In this document: positions 17,552-26,890 of the stretch, one piece after another
How the letters are laid out: every line of letters begins with the position of its first letter
Numbering within the stretch: position 1 is the first letter of the stretch
Assembly (NCBI RefSeq): GCF_000014565.1
Contig: NC_008268.1
Location: 1,315,001-1,379,000, forward strand
Reading direction: 5' to 3'
DNA: 64,000 nucleotides
DNA from: Rhodococcus jostii RHA1
GTDB lineage: Bacteria > Actinomycetota > Actinomycetes > Mycobacteriales > Mycobacteriaceae
Notes under the pieces: generated by a model
What the model was told of the DNA's origin: nothing
The model's database searches: none
What the model saw: the letters and a program-made list of their open reading frames with translations, nothing else
Program-made: the position numbers and the translations under genes

Positions 17552-17557
17552 TATAGT
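17552..17557 (+). promoter_or_regulatory. -10 box of leaderless promoter for stf0
   Basis: TATAGT ends seven bases before the stf0 ATG (17565), implying a leaderless transcript. The 247 bp upstream (17318-17564) hold no gene and are locally AT-richer; no poly-Cys ORF was found there, unlike the other two sulfur operons. Confidence 0.55.
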
Positions 17558-17564
17558 TTCCGGC

Positions 17565-18368
17565 ATGTCGGAGCCACGCTCATATCTCGTCTGCGCGTCA
17601 CAGCGCAGCGGCAGCACTCTGCTCGTCGAATCTCTTCGCGCCACGACGGTGGCCGGCAACCCCGAGGAGTTCTTCCAATACCTGCCGTCCACCAGTCGAT
17701 CACCGCAGCCGCGGCAGTGGTTCGAGGGTGTCACCGACGAGGCGGTGCTCTCGCTGCTCGCCCCGCTCGAACCGGGGACCGCCGACACCCGCACCGCGGA
17801 GCAGTGGCGCGATCAACTGCTCAGCCTCGGTCGCACCCCCAACGGGGTGTGGGGCGGAAAGCTGATGTGGAACCAGGTGCCGCTCGTCCTCGACCGTGCC
17901 GCCGGACTTCCGGACCGGTCCGGTGACGACCTGCGGTCCGCCCTGGACGACATCCTGGGCGGCGACCTCGCCTTCATCCATGTCTACCGGCGTGACGTCG
18001 TCGCGCAGGCGGTGTCGATGTGGCGGGCGGTGCAGACTCAGGTGTGGCGCGACGACGCCACCCCACCCGCCCCGCACGACGGCGCCGAGTACCACGCGGG
18101 CGGCATCGCCCATCTCGTCCGCATTCTGCGCGATCAAGATGAGCAGTGGCGCAACTGGTTCGAGGTCGAGGGACTCGACCACATCGACATCGGTTTCGAC
18201 GATCTCGTCGCGGCGCCGCAGGCGACGGCGGCGAAGGTGCTCGTCGAACTCGGCCTCGACGCCGATCTCGCGCCCCCGCCGCCGCTGAAGCGGCAGAGCG
18301 ACGGCCGCTCCAAGGAGTGGGCCGAGCGGTATCTGTCCGACGCCACCGCGAACGGACTTCCGCTGTGA
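17565..18368 (+). CDS. stf0: Trehalose 2-sulfotransferase (Stf0 family)
   Basis: Transfers sulfate from PAPS to trehalose, the first step of sulfolipid-type glycolipids in mycobacteria. The protein has 267 aa, which as I recall matches M. tuberculosis Stf0. The 5'-phosphosulfate loop is CASQRSGSTLL near the N-terminus, and GNPEEFFQYL carries the family's conserved acidic residues. It is the first gene of a tightly overlapping operon with cysD and cysNC, which make its donor PAPS. Start chosen from the -10 position; the stop overlaps the cysD GTG start. Confidence 0.88.
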   Translation: MSEPRSYLVCASQRSGSTLLVESLRATTVAGNPEEFFQYLPSTSRSPQPRQWFEGVTDEAVLSLLAPLEPGTADTRTAEQWRDQLLSLGRTPNGVWGGKLMWNQVPLVLDRAAGLPDRSGDDLRSALDDILGGDLAFIHVYRRDVVAQAVSMWRAVQTQVWRDDATPPAPHDGAEYHAGGIAHLVRILRDQDEQWRNWFEVEGLDHIDIGFDDLVAAPQATAAKVLVELGLDADLAPPPPLKRQSDGRSKEWAERYLSDATANGLPL

Positions 18369-19297
18369 CCGCCGTCGGGGCGCCGCGTGACAGCGCCGCA
18401 CGGGTGGACGAACTCCGTGCGCTGGAGGCGGAGGCCGTGCACATCATCCGCGAGGTGGTCGCCGAACTCGAGCGACCGGTTCTGCTGTTCTCGGCCGGCA
18501 AGGACTCGATCGTGTTGCTGCGGCTGGCGGAGAAGGCGTTCCGGCCGTCCCCGTTGCCGTTTCCCGTCCTGCACGTCGACACCGGGCACAACTTCCCCGA
18601 GGTGATCGAGTTCCGCGATCGCCGGCTCGCGCAGGACGGTCACCGGCTGATCGTCGCGTCGGTGCAGGAGTCGATCGACAGGGGCCGCGTCACCGAATCG
18701 GGCGGGCCGGGCACGTCCCGGAACCGGCTGCAGACCCGCACCCTGCTCGACGCACTGGAGGAGCACCGTTTCGACGCCGCGTTCGGCGGCGCGCGCCGCG
18801 ACGAGGAACGGGCCCGCGCGAAGGAGCGGGTGCTCAGCTTCCGCGACGAGTTCGGGCAGTGGGATCCGCGATCGCAGCGGCCCGAGCCGTGGTCGCTGTA
18901 CAACGGGCGGATCCGCCGCGGTGAGCAGGTCCGCGTGTTCCCGCTGAGCAATTGGACCGAACTCGACATCTGGCGCTACATCGAACTGGAGAACCTCGCG
19001 CTGCCGTCGATCTACTTCGCCCACGAGCGGCAGGTGTTCGCGCGCGACGGCATCCTGCTGGGGTTGTCCGAGTACACGCTGCCCACCGAAGACGAACTGG
19101 TGCAACGGCTCCGGGTGCGGTATCGCACGGTCGGGGACCTGACGATCACCGGTGCCGTGCGTTCCGACGCCGGCGATGTCGCCGGCGTGATCGAGGAGAT
19201 CGCCGCGGCCACGGTCTCCGAACGCGGCGAGACCCGGGCCGACGACAGAACTTCCGTTGCCGCGATGGAAGACCGCAAGCGCGAGGGGTACTTCTGA
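18365..19297 (+). CDS. cysD: Sulfate adenylyltransferase subunit 2 (sulfation copy)
   Basis: Second CysD in the window, 310 aa from a GTG at 18365 that overlaps the stf0 stop (GTGA). The PP-loop reads SAGKDSIVLLRLA, so the usual SGGKDS has Ala in place of one Gly, as in several CysD proteins. The C-terminus MEDRKREGYF matches the assimilatory paralogue. It pairs with the CysNC fusion immediately downstream to make APS for kinase conversion to PAPS, used by Stf0. Confidence 0.92.
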   Translation: MTAVGAPRDSAARVDELRALEAEAVHIIREVVAELERPVLLFSAGKDSIVLLRLAEKAFRPSPLPFPVLHVDTGHNFPEVIEFRDRRLAQDGHRLIVASVQESIDRGRVTESGGPGTSRNRLQTRTLLDALEEHRFDAAFGGARRDEERARAKERVLSFRDEFGQWDPRSQRPEPWSLYNGRIRRGEQVRVFPLSNWTELDIWRYIELENLALPSIYFAHERQVFARDGILLGLSEYTLPTEDELVQRLRVRYRTVGDLTITGAVRSDAGDVAGVIEEIAAATVSERGETRADDRTSVAAMEDRKREGYF

Positions 19298-21180
19298 TGA
19301 CCACCACCAGCCGGCCCCGTCAGTTGCTGCGGCTCGCCACCGCGGGCAGCGTCGACGACGGCAAGAGCACTCTGATCGGACGGCTCCTCCACGACACCGG
19401 CAGCCTGCCCACCGACCACCTCGAGGCGGTGACGAACGCCGACGGCGAGGCCGACCTCGCCGCCCTGTCCGATGGGCTGCGCGCCGAACGCGAACAGGGC
19501 ATCACCATCGACGTGGCGTACCGGTTCTTCTCCACACCGACCCGCAGCTTCGTGCTCGCGGACACGCCGGGGCACGAACGGTACACCCGCAACATGTTCA
19601 CCGGTGCGTCGAACGCCCACGTCGCCGTGCTGCTCGTGGACGCCCGCGCCGGGGTGCTCCGGCAGACCCGACGCCACGCCCGGATCGCCGACCTGCTCGG
19701 CGTGCCGCACCTGGTCGCAGTGGTCAACAAGATCGACCTCGTCGACTTCGACGAGACCCGGTTCAAGGAAGTCGAATCCGAACTCGGCCTGCTCGCACAG
19801 CGCCTCGGCGGCCGCGACCTCACGGTGATCCCGGTATCCGCCACCCGCGGCGACAACGTCGTCACACGGTCGGATTCGACACCCTGGTACGACGGGCCCA
19901 CGATCCTCGAGTATCTCGAAGAGGTGGAACTCGCCGCACCGTCCGCCGTCCCGTCCGAACTGCGACTGCCGATCCAGTGGGTGGCGCGGCCCACGGACGA
20001 CCGGCGCCGCCGCTACACCGGCCGGCTGTCCGCAGGCACCCTGTCCGTCGGCGACGAGGTGGTGGTCCTGCCTGCGGGTTCCCGCAGCACGGTCACCGCC
20101 CTCGACACCCTCGATCCCCACCGGTCGGTCGCGGTCGCGCCGCTGTCGGTGTCGTTCGAACTCGCGGACGACCTCGACGTGGCCCGCGGCGACCTCGTCA
20201 TCAGCGCCGCCGCCGACGCGACCGCACCCGCCCCGGCCCGCGAGATCGACGCGACCGTGTGCTGGCTGAGCGAGACACCGCTGCGGGCGGGCGACCGGGT
20301 GGCACTCAAGCACACCTCCCGCACCGTGCGCGCCACGGTTCAGGAATTGCACACCCGGCTCGACCCGGAAACCCTCGAAGAACACGACTCCCCCAGCGAG
20401 CTCGCCCTCAACGACATCGGCCGGATCACGCTCCGGACGAGCACGGTCGTGCTCCCCGACCCCTATGCCACCAATCGTGACGCCGGCGCGTTCATCCTCA
20501 TCGACGAACAGAGCAACGACACCGTCGGCGCCGGAACCGTCGGCGAAGCCCGGGAAGTCGTGCCCGGCGAGCAGACCCGGCACGACATCAAGTGGCACCC
20601 GTCGTCGCTGGAACGGGATCGGCGCTGGTCCGCGACCGGGCAGCGGGGCGCCACCATCTGGCTCACCGGGCTGCCGGCGTCCGGGAAGTCGACGGTGGCA
20701 GTCGCGCTCGAACGGACCCTCGTCGACGCAGGACGAACCGCGTACCTGCTGGACGGCGACAACGTACGGCACGGCATCTCGGACGACCTCGGGTTCTCCC
20801 CCGGCGACCGGGCCGAGAACATCCGCCGCGTCGGTCACCTCACCCGGTTGTTCGCGGACGCCGGGGTGGTCGCCATCGCGTCGATGGTGTCGCCGCTGAG
20901 CTCGGACCGTGCGATCGCGCGGGCGCTCAACGAGGCCGCGGGACTGCCGTTTCTCGAGATCCACGTGAGCACCCCGGTCGACGAATGCGAACGGCGTGAC
21001 CCCAAGGGGCTCTACGCCCGGGCGCGGGCAGGTGAACTCCGCGGCCTCACCGGGATCGATGCGCCGTACGAGGCCCCCGAGAATCCGGATCTCGCGTTCG
21101 ACACCACCGGCGCCGATCTCGACGATCTCGTCGCGCGGATTCTCGCCGAACTCGCCCGGCACGAGACGCCACCGGCCTAG
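19297..21180 (+). CDS. cysNC: Bifunctional sulfate adenylyltransferase subunit 1/APS kinase
   Basis: A 627-aa fusion. Residues 1-430 are CysN (AGSVDDGKST, DTPGH, NKID); residues about 450-627 are CysC, with its own P-loop LTGLPASGKSTV and the APS-kinase segment LDGDNVRHGI...DPKGLYARARAG. It makes APS then PAPS. The ATG shares one base with the cysD stop (TGATG). The fusion contrasts with the stand-alone CysN at 7857, so the two loci appear specialised: reduction versus sulfation. Confidence 0.95.
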   Translation: MTTTSRPRQLLRLATAGSVDDGKSTLIGRLLHDTGSLPTDHLEAVTNADGEADLAALSDGLRAEREQGITIDVAYRFFSTPTRSFVLADTPGHERYTRNMFTGASNAHVAVLLVDARAGVLRQTRRHARIADLLGVPHLVAVVNKIDLVDFDETRFKEVESELGLLAQRLGGRDLTVIPVSATRGDNVVTRSDSTPWYDGPTILEYLEEVELAAPSAVPSELRLPIQWVARPTDDRRRRYTGRLSAGTLSVGDEVVVLPAGSRSTVTALDTLDPHRSVAVAPLSVSFELADDLDVARGDLVISAAADATAPAPAREIDATVCWLSETPLRAGDRVALKHTSRTVRATVQELHTRLDPETLEEHDSPSELALNDIGRITLRTSTVVLPDPYATNRDAGAFILIDEQSNDTVGAGTVGEAREVVPGEQTRHDIKWHPSSLERDRRWSATGQRGATIWLTGLPASGKSTVAVALERTLVDAGRTAYLLDGDNVRHGISDDLGFSPGDRAENIRRVGHLTRLFADAGVVAIASMVSPLSSDRAIARALNEAAGLPFLEIHVSTPVDECERRDPKGLYARARAGELRGLTGIDAPYEAPENPDLAFDTTGADLDDLVARILAELARHETPPA

Positions 21181-22669
21181 CGCGCGACGAGCCGCAGGAG
21201 TGCCTCGTGGAGTGCGATCCGGTCGTCGAACACACGTCGGCGCGGCCCGTACGCCTGAACCCGGTCGTGCCCACGGCCTGCGACCACCACGACGTCGCCC
21301 GGCGCGGCGAGGGTGACAGCGGCGACGATCGCCTCGGCGCGGTCGGGCACGACGAGCACTTCGGCGTCGCCACCACTGCGTGCACCTCGCGCCACGTCCT
21401 CGCGCAGACGCTGCGCGTCGTCGGAGCACGGACTCTCGTCGGTGACGATGACCGTGTCGGCGAAACGGGCCGCGGTCGCACCGAGCGGCACCCGCTTGCC
21501 GGGGTCGCGCTCACCGGTCGCCCCGACGACGGCGATGACCCGGCCTCGCGTCAGCGAGCGGAGGTACGGAAACAGACGTCGCTGACCGGCCGGGTTGTGC
21601 ATGTAGTCGACGAACGCGAGGAACGGCTGGCCCGCGTCCACCGCCTCCAGGCGTCCGGGCACCGTATCGGGGCTCTCGATCCCGGCGACCGCCGAGTCGA
21701 GGTCCACCCCGCGAACCGCGATGGCGGCGATCGCCGCGAGTGCGTTGTCCACCTGGTGCACTCCGAGTAGCCGGAGCCGCACCGGTTTCCGCGCCCCGGC
21801 GCCGTGGAGCGTGAACGACGTGCCGCCCTCGTCCGCGTGCACGGCGGACGCATGGAAGTCGGCCGCCGTCGTCCTCGACGAGAACGTCACGCGGGGCACG
21901 GTGACGGTGGCGGCGAGGCGGCGCCCGAATTCGTCGTCGACGCCGACGGCTGCCGCGGCGCAGCGCCCCGGTTCGAACAATCGGGCCTTCGCCGCGAAAT
22001 ACGCGTCCATGTCGGGGTGAAAGTCCAGATGGTCGCGGGCGAGGTTGGTGAACACCCCCACCCGGAACGACGTTCCGTCGATACGGTGCAGAGCGAGACC
22101 GTGGCTCGACACCTCCATCGCGACCGCGCCGATCCGATGCTCGGCGAACGCGGCAAGGGTCTGCTGGAGCTCGACGCCTCCGGAGTTGTCCGGGTCGCGG
22201 TGCGTGACCCGTTCGGTCCCCGGACGGCGATCCCCGTCATCATGCCGGTGCCGACACCCGCCGCACGCAATCCCGCGTCCAGGAGATACGCGGTGCTGGT
22301 CTTCCCGTTCGTCCCCGTCACACCGTAGACGTCGAGTGCCTCGGACGGATTGCCGTACACCCACGCTGCCAACGGACCGAGAGCACGACGCGGATCGTCC
22401 ACCACGATCGTCGGCAGCACGTCCGACCCGCGGTCGCTGAGCATCGCGACAGCACCGCGCGCCGCGGCCTCGCCCGCGAACTCGATCCCGTGCCGGTGCC
22501 GCCCCGGCAGCGCCGCGTACACGTCGCCGGCCCGGACGAGACGAGAGTCCTGGCTGATACCCGTCACCGCTGCCTCGCCGGACCCGGAGAGTGCCGCCGA
22601 GCAGTCGAGGCGGCGCACCATCTCGCGCAGCAGCTTCGGCGGAGTGCACCGCGGGCAGTCGACGCTCAC
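21177..22669 (-). pseudogene. MurE-like Mur ligase interrupted by a one-base frameshift
   Basis: A Mur-ligase family gene split over two frames. The 5' part (GTG 22669, or ATG 22621) encodes the UDP-MurNAc-binding start and the ATP loop GVTGTNGKTSTAYLL, running to RTATRTTPE. The remainder (GVELQQTLAAF...MEVSSHGLALHRID...FTNLARDHLDFH...DYMHNP) continues in the next frame. One missing G near 22176-22178 restores a continuous MurE of about 497 aa. It could be a pseudogene or a sequencing error. A second MurE would add an amino acid to UDP-MurNAc-dipeptide or a related substrate; the DNPR-type diaminopimelate motif is not seen. It is last in the sulfate-transport operon and its stop overlaps cysNC. 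Confidence 0.8.
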
Positions 22670-22722
22670 GCTTCCAGTGCACCACTGCCGTGCAGGTCGC
22701 GAGGACGGAACCGCATCATCCG

Positions 22723-22809
22723 CCCCTACGTCGCTACACCGCTCCGCGGCACCCCTACCTCGCTACGCCGCTCCGCGGCACCCCTACCTCGCTACGCCGC
22801 TCCGCGGCT
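22723..22809. repeat. Three tandem 29-bp repeats
   Basis: Units at 22723-22751, 22752-22780 and 22781-22809. Units 2 and 3 differ only at the last base, and unit 1 has two further changes. Each contains CCGCTCCGCGG, able to form a short hairpin. Unit 3 provides the last codons and stop of the sulfatase gene. There is no spacer between units, so this is not a CRISPR array. Confidence 0.93.
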
Positions 22810-24163
22810 CGTCGAGAATTCCGCGATCCGAACTGTAGGCCGAACGCACGTCCGGCACACGGTCGAGAGTGGCGAGGTATTCCTCCATCGCCTTCCGGGC
22901 GTAGGCCGTCCCCTCTTCCTCGCTCGGGATCGAGTCGCCCGTCGCCCGTCGCCACGTCGCGAGTTCCAGCGCCAACTCGGCCTGCGTCCCGGCGAAGTCC
23001 TCGGTGTCGGCCAGGTTGTCGCGCTCGCCGGGGTCGGCGACCAGGTCGTAGAGTTCCCGGCTCGGACGCGGCCGGAGATGCTCGGTGCCCAGCGCCGCAC
23101 CGGACAGGCTCTTCTCGATGTCGAGGGGCAGATCGAGCCTGGGCCGAGGCGCGTAGTTCTCGATATAGCTGAACCGCTTGGTGCGCACCGCGCGAATGGG
23201 ATCGAAGCTGTCGTGGAACGTCTTCTCCGTGAACAGGACGTCGCGTGCCGTCGACTTCGACCGGCCCAGCAACTGCCCGGCGTGGGAGACACCCTCCACG
23301 GCCGCGGGGATCGGGACGCCGAGCAGTTCGAGAAGGGTGGGAACGAGATCCACCCCGCTGAACAGGTCGTCGTAGACGCGAGGCGACGCCCGCAGCCTCC
23401 GCGGTGGGCGGATGATCGTCGCAATTCCGGTGCCCGGCGCATACAGTGTCGACTTCGCACCGGGGAAGGCCTCGCCGTGGTCGGTGAGGAACACGACCCA
23501 CGTACTCTCGTCGAGCCCCTCGTCGTCCAGCGTCTGCAGCAACCTGCCGACGGCCGCGTCGGCCACCTCGATCGACCCGTGGAATCCGGCCAGATCCTCA
23601 CGGACCTCCGGCCGGTCGGGCAGGTACGACGGAACGGCGAAACCCTCGGGATCAGCGGGTACATACCTGTCGACCGGGTACGGGCGGTGCGTCTCGAAGA
23701 AGCCGGCGGTCAGCAGGAACGGTTGCGGAGGGAACCGCGACAGCCACCGCGACGCCCGATCGGTGACGTATTCGCAGTACGAATTCGTCACGTCGTACTC
23801 GTGGAAGCCGAGCCGCTTGGGGTACGCGGTCTCGTGCTGCATCCCGAACAGGGCCGTGTACCAGCCCGCCTCCGCCAGCAGGGACGGCAGCGTGCGGACG
23901 TCGTCGTGGTACTGCCAGCCGTGGTGTGCGAGGCCGATCAGCCCGTTGCTGTGCGGGTACCGGCCCGAGAACAGAGCCCCACGCGACGGCGAGCACAGCG
24001 GCGCCGCCGCATGCGCGTCCGTCAGCAGCACACCCTCCGCGGCGAGCCGGTCGAGGTTCGGACTACGCACCCCGGACGCGCCGTAACACCCGAGGTGACG
24101 GCCCAGATCGTGCCAGTGCACGATCAGAACGTTGTCACGGGCGGGATTCACCGAGGTCGCCAC
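22784..24163 (-). CDS. Type I sulfatase
   Basis: A 459-aa arylsulfatase-family hydrolase releasing sulfate from organic sulfate esters. The formylglycine signature CSPSR starts at C57 (PLCSPSRGALFSGRYPH), and TDHGEAF is the metal/active-site aspartate-histidine region. No signal peptide is visible, so it should act in the cytoplasm. It starts 25 bp after cysA and is probably cotranscribed, which points to sulfur scavenging. Maturation needs a formylglycine-generating enzyme, not found here. The C-terminus (EPRSGVAR) is encoded by the 29-bp repeat. Confidence 0.88.
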   Translation of the reverse strand: MATSVNPARDNVLIVHWHDLGRHLGCYGASGVRSPNLDRLAAEGVLLTDAHAAAPLCSPSRGALFSGRYPHSNGLIGLAHHGWQYHDDVRTLPSLLAEAGWYTALFGMQHETAYPKRLGFHEYDVTNSYCEYVTDRASRWLSRFPPQPFLLTAGFFETHRPYPVDRYVPADPEGFAVPSYLPDRPEVREDLAGFHGSIEVADAAVGRLLQTLDDEGLDESTWVVFLTDHGEAFPGAKSTLYAPGTGIATIIRPPRRLRASPRVYDDLFSGVDLVPTLLELLGVPIPAAVEGVSHAGQLLGRSKSTARDVLFTEKTFHDSFDPIRAVRTKRFSYIENYAPRPRLDLPLDIEKSLSGAALGTEHLRPRPSRELYDLVADPGERDNLADTEDFAGTQAELALELATWRRATGDSIPSEEEGTAYARKAMEEYLATLDRVPDVRSAYSSDRGILDEPRSGVAR

Positions 24164-24188
24164 AGTCGCCTCCTACATCGGCGGTGAG

Positions 24189-25202
24189 TTACAGGGAGAC
24201 CGGAACTTCGGCCTCCGGGAGTTCGGGAGCCCGCGTGGCCCGCGCGTACACGGTCTCGCCTTCCTGCAGGCCGAGCGCCGCGCTGTCGCCGCGAGTCACC
24301 TGCGCGGAGAAGGGCTCACCGGTGGCCTCGTTACGCAGATCCACCCGCACCTCGAACCCCAGGTGCACCACTCGCTCGACGGTCGCCCGGGTGACGCCGA
24401 GCGATTCGGCCGTGCCGGCCTCCTGCGCGAGGGCGAGGTCGGGATCGCGGCCGAGGCGGATGTCGTGCGGTCGAACCAGCTGACCGTTGAGCTTGGCCAC
24501 CGACCCGAGGAACGACATCACGAAATCGTTGTGGGGGCGGTCGTAGAGGTCCTCCGGTTCACCGATCTGCTCGATCCGGCCCTTGTTGAGGACCGCGATC
24601 CGGTCGGCGACGTCGAGCGCCTCCTCCTGGTCGTGGGTGACCAGCACGGTGGTCACGTGCACCTCGTCGTGCAACCGGCGCAGCCAGGTGCGCAGGTCCG
24701 TGCGGACCTTCGCGTCGAGCGCGCCGAACGGCTCGTCGAGGAGAAGCACCTTAGGGTCCACGGCCAGGGCCCGCGCGAGCGCCATCCGCTGACGCTGACC
24801 GCCCGACAGTTGCGCCGGATAACGGTGCTGAAAGCCGTCGAGGCCGACGATCTCGAGAAGCTCGTTGACCTTCTTGTCGATCTCCGGCTTGGGCCGCTTG
24901 CGGATCTTCAGGCCGAACGCGACGTTGTCGCGCACCGTCATGTGCTTGAACGCCGCGTAGTGCTGGAACACGAAGCCGATGTCCCGCTTCTGCGGGGAGA
25001 TGTCGGTGACGTCGTTCCCGCCGATCACGACGGTGCCGGAGTCGAGGGACTCCAGTCCGGCGATGGATCGGAGCAGCGTCGACTTGCCCGAACCACTGGG
25101 CCCGAGGAGCGCGGTCAGCGAACCCGAGGGGATGTCGATCGTGACGTCGTCGAGAGCAGCAAAGGACCCGTAGTTCTTCCGGGCGCCGGTCACGGTAATC
25201 AT
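24189..25202 (-). CDS. cysA: Sulfate/thiosulfate ABC transporter ATP-binding protein CysA
   Basis: ATPase of the sulfate importer, 337 aa. Walker A (GPSGSGKST), signature ([15 protein letters not shown]), Walker B ([11 protein letters not shown]) and the H-loop (LVTHDQEEA) are all present, followed by a C-terminal TOBE-like regulatory region from about residue 240. The ATG at 25202 overlaps the cysW stop by four bases. Confidence 0.94.
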   Translation of the reverse strand: MITVTGARKNYGSFAALDDVTIDIPSGSLTALLGPSGSGKSTLLRSIAGLESLDSGTVVIGGNDVTDISPQKRDIGFVFQHYAAFKHMTVRDNVAFGLKIRKRPKPEIDKKVNELLEIVGLDGFQHRYPAQLSGGQRQRMALARALAVDPKVLLLDEPFGALDAKVRTDLRTWLRRLHDEVHVTTVLVTHDQEEALDVADRIAVLNKGRIEQIGEPEDLYDRPHNDFVMSFLGSVAKLNGQLVRPHDIRLGRDPDLALAQEAGTAESLGVTRATVERVVHLGFEVRVDLRNEATGEPFSAQVTRGDSAALGLQEGETVYARATRAPELPEAEVPVSL

Positions 25203-26005
25203 GTGGTGCTCCTCTTGCGGTCGAGCAGAGTCATCAGAAGCAGGGTGATCAGCGCAATGCCCATCAGCAGGGTGGCTGCGGAGTACGCACCGAACGTGTT
25301 GTGGTCGTCGATGTAGCGCGAGTGCACGAGCAGGGTCAGGGTCTGCGACACACCGGGGAAGCCCGAGGACACCATGATCACCGCACCGAACTCGCCCAGC
25401 GAGCGGGCGACGGTCAGGACCACACCGTAGGTGAGGCCCCAGCGGATGGCGGGCAGTGTGATCAGCCAGAACGTCTGCCAGCGGCTCGCACCGAGCGTCG
25501 CGGCGGCCTGTTCCTGCTCCTCGCCGATCTCGTGCAGGACGGGCTCCACCTCCCGCACGACGAACGGCAACGTCACGAAGAGGGTGGCGATGACCATGCC
25601 GGGAAGCCCGAAGATCACCTTGAACCCCAGCGATTCGAGCCCGCCGAACCAGCCGTTGGCACCCCACAGCAGGATCAGCGACACGCCGACCACGATGGGC
25701 GAGACGGCGAACGGTAGGTCGACCACCGCCTGCACCAGGCCGCGGCCGGGGAAGCGGCCCCGGACCAGCGCGAGGGCGGTGACGATCCCGAACACCACGT
25801 TGACCGGGACGACGATGGCCACGATCAGCAGGGACAGGTTGAGTGCGGAGATCGCGGCGGGGGTGCTGATCGACTCGATGAAGGCGCCGATCCCTTTCTC
25901 GAACGTGCGGAACAGGATGATGACGATAGGCACCACCAGCAAGCCGAACAGATAGAGCAGCGCGACTGCGCGCAGGGTGATCCGGGTGGACCCAGAGAGC
26001 TTCAT
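25199..26005 (-). CDS. cysW: Sulfate ABC transporter permease CysW
   Basis: Inner-membrane permease, 268 aa, with about six hydrophobic segments. The EAA loop ([20 protein letters not shown]) contacts CysA. Followed by cysA and preceded by cysT with 4-bp overlaps on each side. Confidence 0.93.
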   Translation of the reverse strand: MKLSGSTRITLRAVALLYLFGLLVVPIVIILFRTFEKGIGAFIESISTPAAISALNLSLLIVAIVVPVNVVFGIVTALALVRGRFPGRGLVQAVVDLPFAVSPIVVGVSLILLWGANGWFGGLESLGFKVIFGLPGMVIATLFVTLPFVVREVEPVLHEIGEEQEQAAATLGASRWQTFWLITLPAIRWGLTYGVVLTVARSLGEFGAVIMVSSGFPGVSQTLTLLVHSRYIDDHNTFGAYSAATLLMGIALITLLLMTLLDRKRSTT

Positions 26006-26883
26006 TCCGCCTGCTCCTCACGACGCTGCCCCCGGCTGGCGAAGACCCGGAGGGCGAACAACGTCACGAACGCGATGGCCAGGAGAGCCACCGACACGGC
26101 CGCCGCGGCGGCCGGCCGATCGATTTCGATCTGCTGTTGAATGTACTGGGAAGCGACCTGGGTCTCTCGGGGAATGTTTCCGCCGATCAGGACGACCGAC
26201 CCGTACTCGCCGATCGCGCGGGCGAATGCGAGCCCCGCGCCGCTGACGATGGCCGGGGTCAGGGTGGGCAGCACGACGCTCCGGAAGATCGTCCAGTTGT
26301 CCGCGCCGAGCGAGGCCGCGGCCTCCTCGACTTCCCTGTCCACCTCGATCAGCACCGGCTGCACCGAGCGGACCACGAACGGCAGCGTCACGAATGCCAA
26401 TGCAACGATCAGACCGGGCTGCGTCGCGTTGAGGTGGACCCCGATCGGGCTCTCCGGGCCGTACAGCGACAGCAGCACGATGCTGGCCACGATGGTCGGC
26501 AACGCGAACGGCAGGTCGATAAGTGCGTTGACGGCCCGCTTGCCGGGGAATTCGTCGCGCACCAACACCCACGCGATGAGCGTGCCCATGATCACGTTGA
26601 TCACGGCCACCACCACCGACACCACGACGGTGACGCGCAGGGACGCCACCGCCACGGGCGAGGTGATCGCGTCCACGAAGCCGCCGATTCCGTCGCCGAA
26701 CGAGGCGACGGTGAGCGCGGCGAGTGGCAGGACCACGATGATGCTCAGCCAGAGCGTCGCGATGCCGATGCCGAGCGGTCCCACCGCACCGGTGACCCGG
26801 GCGACCTTCTTGCGCGTAGGCGGAACGGGCGGAGGCGGCACCGTGATGCCGCGTCCGCCCGTCGCCGTCGTCGTGTCGCTCAC
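26002..26883 (-). CDS. cysT: Sulfate ABC transporter permease CysT
   Basis: Second permease of the heterodimeric channel, 293 aa. A Pro-rich cytosolic N-terminus (about 35 aa) precedes six predicted membrane segments; the EAA loop is [17 protein letters not shown]. Its start lies 7 bp downstream of the subI stop, and its stop overlaps cysW. Confidence 0.93.
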   Translation of the reverse strand: MSDTTTATGGRGITVPPPPVPPTRKKVARVTGAVGPLGIGIATLWLSIIVVLPLAALTVASFGDGIGGFVDAITSPVAVASLRVTVVVSVVVAVINVIMGTLIAWVLVRDEFPGKRAVNALIDLPFALPTIVASIVLLSLYGPESPIGVHLNATQPGLIVALAFVTLPFVVRSVQPVLIEVDREVEEAAASLGADNWTIFRSVVLPTLTPAIVSGAGLAFARAIGEYGSVVLIGGNIPRETQVASQYIQQQIEIDRPAAAAAVSVALLAIAFVTLFALRVFASRGQRREEQAE

Positions 26884-26890
26884 GTCGGTC

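Noticed and set aside
17318..17564. Poly-Cys leader before stf0
   Set aside because: No ORF with consecutive Cys codons on the plus strand; the promoter appears to start transcription at the stf0 ATG itself.
22723..22809. CRISPR array
   Set aside because: Repeats are directly joined with no spacers, and no cas genes are present.
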